A stretch of DNA of 24,905 nucleotides, from assembly GCA_002428445.1 (NCBI GenBank), contig DIWJ01000076.1:1-24905 (forward strand). The letters run 5' to 3'. The notes under the pieces were generated by a model. It was not told the DNA's origin, did not search any database, and saw only the letters and a list, made by a program, of their open reading frames with translations. This DNA is from Syntrophaceae bacterium UBA6109. Its GTDB lineage: Bacteria; Desulfobacterota; Syntrophia; Syntrophales; UBA6109. Below, piece by piece: positions 23,818-24,905 of the stretch; the first letter of the stretch is position 1; the number at the start of each line of letters is the position of its first letter. Position numbers and translations under genes: made by a program.

Positions 23818-24261
23818 TTATATGATCGTGCGAAGGAGTCTCAAAATACGGCTTTTCTGGCTGCTTTTATAGGACAGCTGGTAACAATGCCTACAAGCAA
23901 AATAATATCTTGCCCTCGCTAAATACAGTTTTCCCACTCGTCTTGAACACAGAGGACAGATAAACCACCACCTCGAACCACCAAAATGAGGGGTTGTTTT
24001 CTGAAATGAAATCGGCTCGGTTACTTTGTCGCCGCGCAGGATGTAAGAAAGGACGAGAAGCGGTTCTGTGGTTTCTTCGGGGTAATAGGAATATTTGAGA
24101 GTGTTCAGAACATCCCCAGTAATGCCATCGTTCCATGTAAGCCTTCCAGAATGGAAGTCATGCCTAAGGTCGGTAAATGTAGATGCACTGATTGACAGGC
24201 ACTGTTCGACCGTTGTGCGCCGATTTGTCGAAAACAACCTTCCGCTGCCCAATCCGCCCAT
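23818..24261 (-). CDS. Mobile-element zinc-ribbon protein (MGGxGSGR family), probably shortened
   Basis: A 147-residue protein that begins MGGLGSGR, a hallmark of a family of uncharacterised proteins common on proteobacterial islands. The body includes the FGGSRWWFICPLCSRRV segment; C102, C105, C123 and C126 form a zinc ribbon (CPLC and CRHC). The usual members continue with a basic C-terminal tail after YxSQ, while this one stops soon after (LRLLRTII), suggesting a late frameshift or truncation. The ribosome binding site is weak. Its role is unknown; a nucleic-acid-binding function is inferred from the ribbon and basic residues. Confidence 0.65.
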   Translation of the reverse strand: MGGLGSGRLFSTNRRTTVEQCLSISASTFTDLRHDFHSGRLTWNDGITGDVLNTLKYSYYPEETTEPLLVLSYILRGDKVTEPISFQKTTPHFGGSRWWFICPLCSRRVGKLYLARARYYFACRHCYQLSYKSSQKSRILRLLRTII

Positions 24262-24291
24262 TTTTTGCCAAAATCATTTGTCAATAATAAC

Positions 24292-24397
24292 GATCACAAT
24301 GATCACAATTTGGAATACATGTGCATAATCAACATGTTATAAATATCCATTGTGAATGGTCCCCATGCATGATCACAATATTGTGATGGTTGTGATC
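24292..24397. repeat. Iteron-like cluster of GATCACAAT repeats
   Basis: GATCACAAT occurs at 24292-24300, 24301-24309 (back to back) and 24371-24379. Reverse-orientation copies are ATTGTGATg (24380-24388), TTGTGATC (24390-24397) and a weaker ATTGTGAAT (24349-24357). GATCACAATATTGTGAT (24371-24387) is a near-complete palindrome. The stretch is very AT-rich and sits between the stop of the RepA-like gene (24420) and the start of the zinc-ribbon gene (24261). It could be an origin with replication-protein sites, or operators of the zinc-ribbon gene. Confidence 0.65.
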
Positions 24398-24419
24398 GAT
24401 ATAATCATTATTACGATTG

Positions 24420-24905
24420 TTATCCATGTAATGGGTTATTATCGAAAAATGCATATAATCCCCGATCCGATTTAATTATAGCTCCATCCGTTGCCATCTT
24501 CCCCAACAATTGCCTGACTGAAGCACCACCATCCGTTTTTCCTAAAGCATCGGCTATTTCTTTAGGACTCATAGTTTTTCCGGATTTACGAAGAACCTCG
24601 ACAATGTCCCTTCGCTCAGGATTCATCGTCTCGTACGAACCGGCAAGCGACCAAGTCGAAGTCTCAAAGTTAAACTGCAATGGTATTTCTTGTGCATCAA
24701 CATCGCGCCCCTCCACGTACAGAGTTGCGTAGCCATGGCGAGAATTTTCAAGACTTAGGATAGTGTCTGCAGCACCCGTCAAACCTGTCGTGCCAGAAAT
24801 CTGATTAGCAGGATTTTTCTCATCTTCCGCCTTCCGGAAGTGGGAAATAATCAAGATGCCCACGCATCTCCTGTATGCAATTGTCAATCGGCATTGAAAA
24901 TTGAC
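24420..24905 (-). CDS. RepA/RecA-like replicative ATPase or primase-helicase, C-terminal part (runs off the right edge)
   Basis: The minus-strand frame is open to the window edge, so only the C-terminal part (about 161 residues) is seen. The stretch GILIISHFRKA followed by ISGTTGLTGAADTILSL matches the late core of hexameric RepA/RecA-fold ATPases, in which the His after the beta strand and the SG-x-A/L-x-G-A-A-D region sense nucleotide and DNA. A C-terminal winged helix (SPKEIADALGKTDGGASVRQL to RGLYAF) is typical of the phage, plasmid and island versions. It supports a mobile-element origin for the right-hand region. Confidence 0.7.
   Translation of the reverse strand, partial: VNFQCRLTIAYRRCVGILIISHFRKAEDEKNPANQISGTTGLTGAADTILSLENSRHGYATLYVEGRDVDAQEIPLQFNFETSTWSLAGSYETMNPERRDIVEVLRKSGKTMSPKEIADALGKTDGGASVRQLLGKMATDGAIIKSDRGLYAFFDNNPLHG

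Noticed and set aside
24292..24397. CRISPR array
   Set aside because: Repeats are only 9 bases, occur in both orientations, and have irregular spacing without equal spacers.

Overview
The window reads as chromosome from an anaerobic, Gram-negative bacterium, most likely Desulfobacterota (the old Deltaproteobacteria, Syntrophus/Desulfatiglans-like). This is inferred from a complete LIV-type ABC importer with signal-peptide binding proteins, Fe-S/FMN/FAD enoate-reductase-type flavoenzymes, a remnant of a glycine/betaine/proline-reductase-type protein, and the general gene style. No ribosomal RNA or housekeeping marker is present, so the taxonomy is tentative.

Region 1 (about 190-16,400, + strand) is a catabolic and uptake locus. 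It runs: FadR-subfamily GntR regulator, short-chain dehydrogenase (SDR), ThDP-dependent acetolactate-synthase-like enzyme, two tandem old-yellow-enzyme/2,4-dienoyl-CoA-reductase-type flavoproteins, two tandem periplasmic binding proteins, LivH, LivM, LivG, LivF, a VOC (glyoxalase-fold) protein, a universal stress protein and an MFS carrier. Spacing is tight, livM/livG and livG/livF overlap by ATGA, and most genes have strong ribosome binding sites, so much of this is probably one regulated unit. The likely logic is import of an organic acid or amide-like substrate followed by oxidation (SDR), ene or ring reduction (flavoproteins) and C-C bond chemistry (ThDP enzyme). The substrate cannot be read from the sequence. 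Three sites resembling TTGTCnGACAA lie around the regulator and before the SDR, and are candidate operators.

Region 2 (about 16,600-22,000) is mixed: a second MFS carrier (+), a small EthD-like protein (-), a SAM methyltransferase (+), an aldo/keto reductase (-), a frameshifted and truncated Grd/Prd-like remnant (-), and an adenylosuccinate-lyase-family enzyme (-).

Region 3 (about 22,115-24,905) looks like the end of an integrated mobile element. A 3' fragment of a tRNA-Glu(UUC) gene with CCA, followed by its terminator, marks the junction. To its right the sequence becomes AT-rich and holds short dyads and direct repeats, an orphan RNA-polymerase alpha-CTD-like protein behind a near-consensus promoter and a structured leader, a small membrane protein, an MGE-type zinc-ribbon protein, an iteron-like cluster of GATCACAAT repeats, and the C-terminal part of a RepA/RecA-like replicative ATPase running off the window edge.

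The most unusual points are the Asp-for-Cys replacement in the Fe-S motif of both flavoenzymes, the orphan alpha-CTD protein with its leader, the tRNA-Glu attachment scar, and the iteron-like cluster beside the RepA-like gene.
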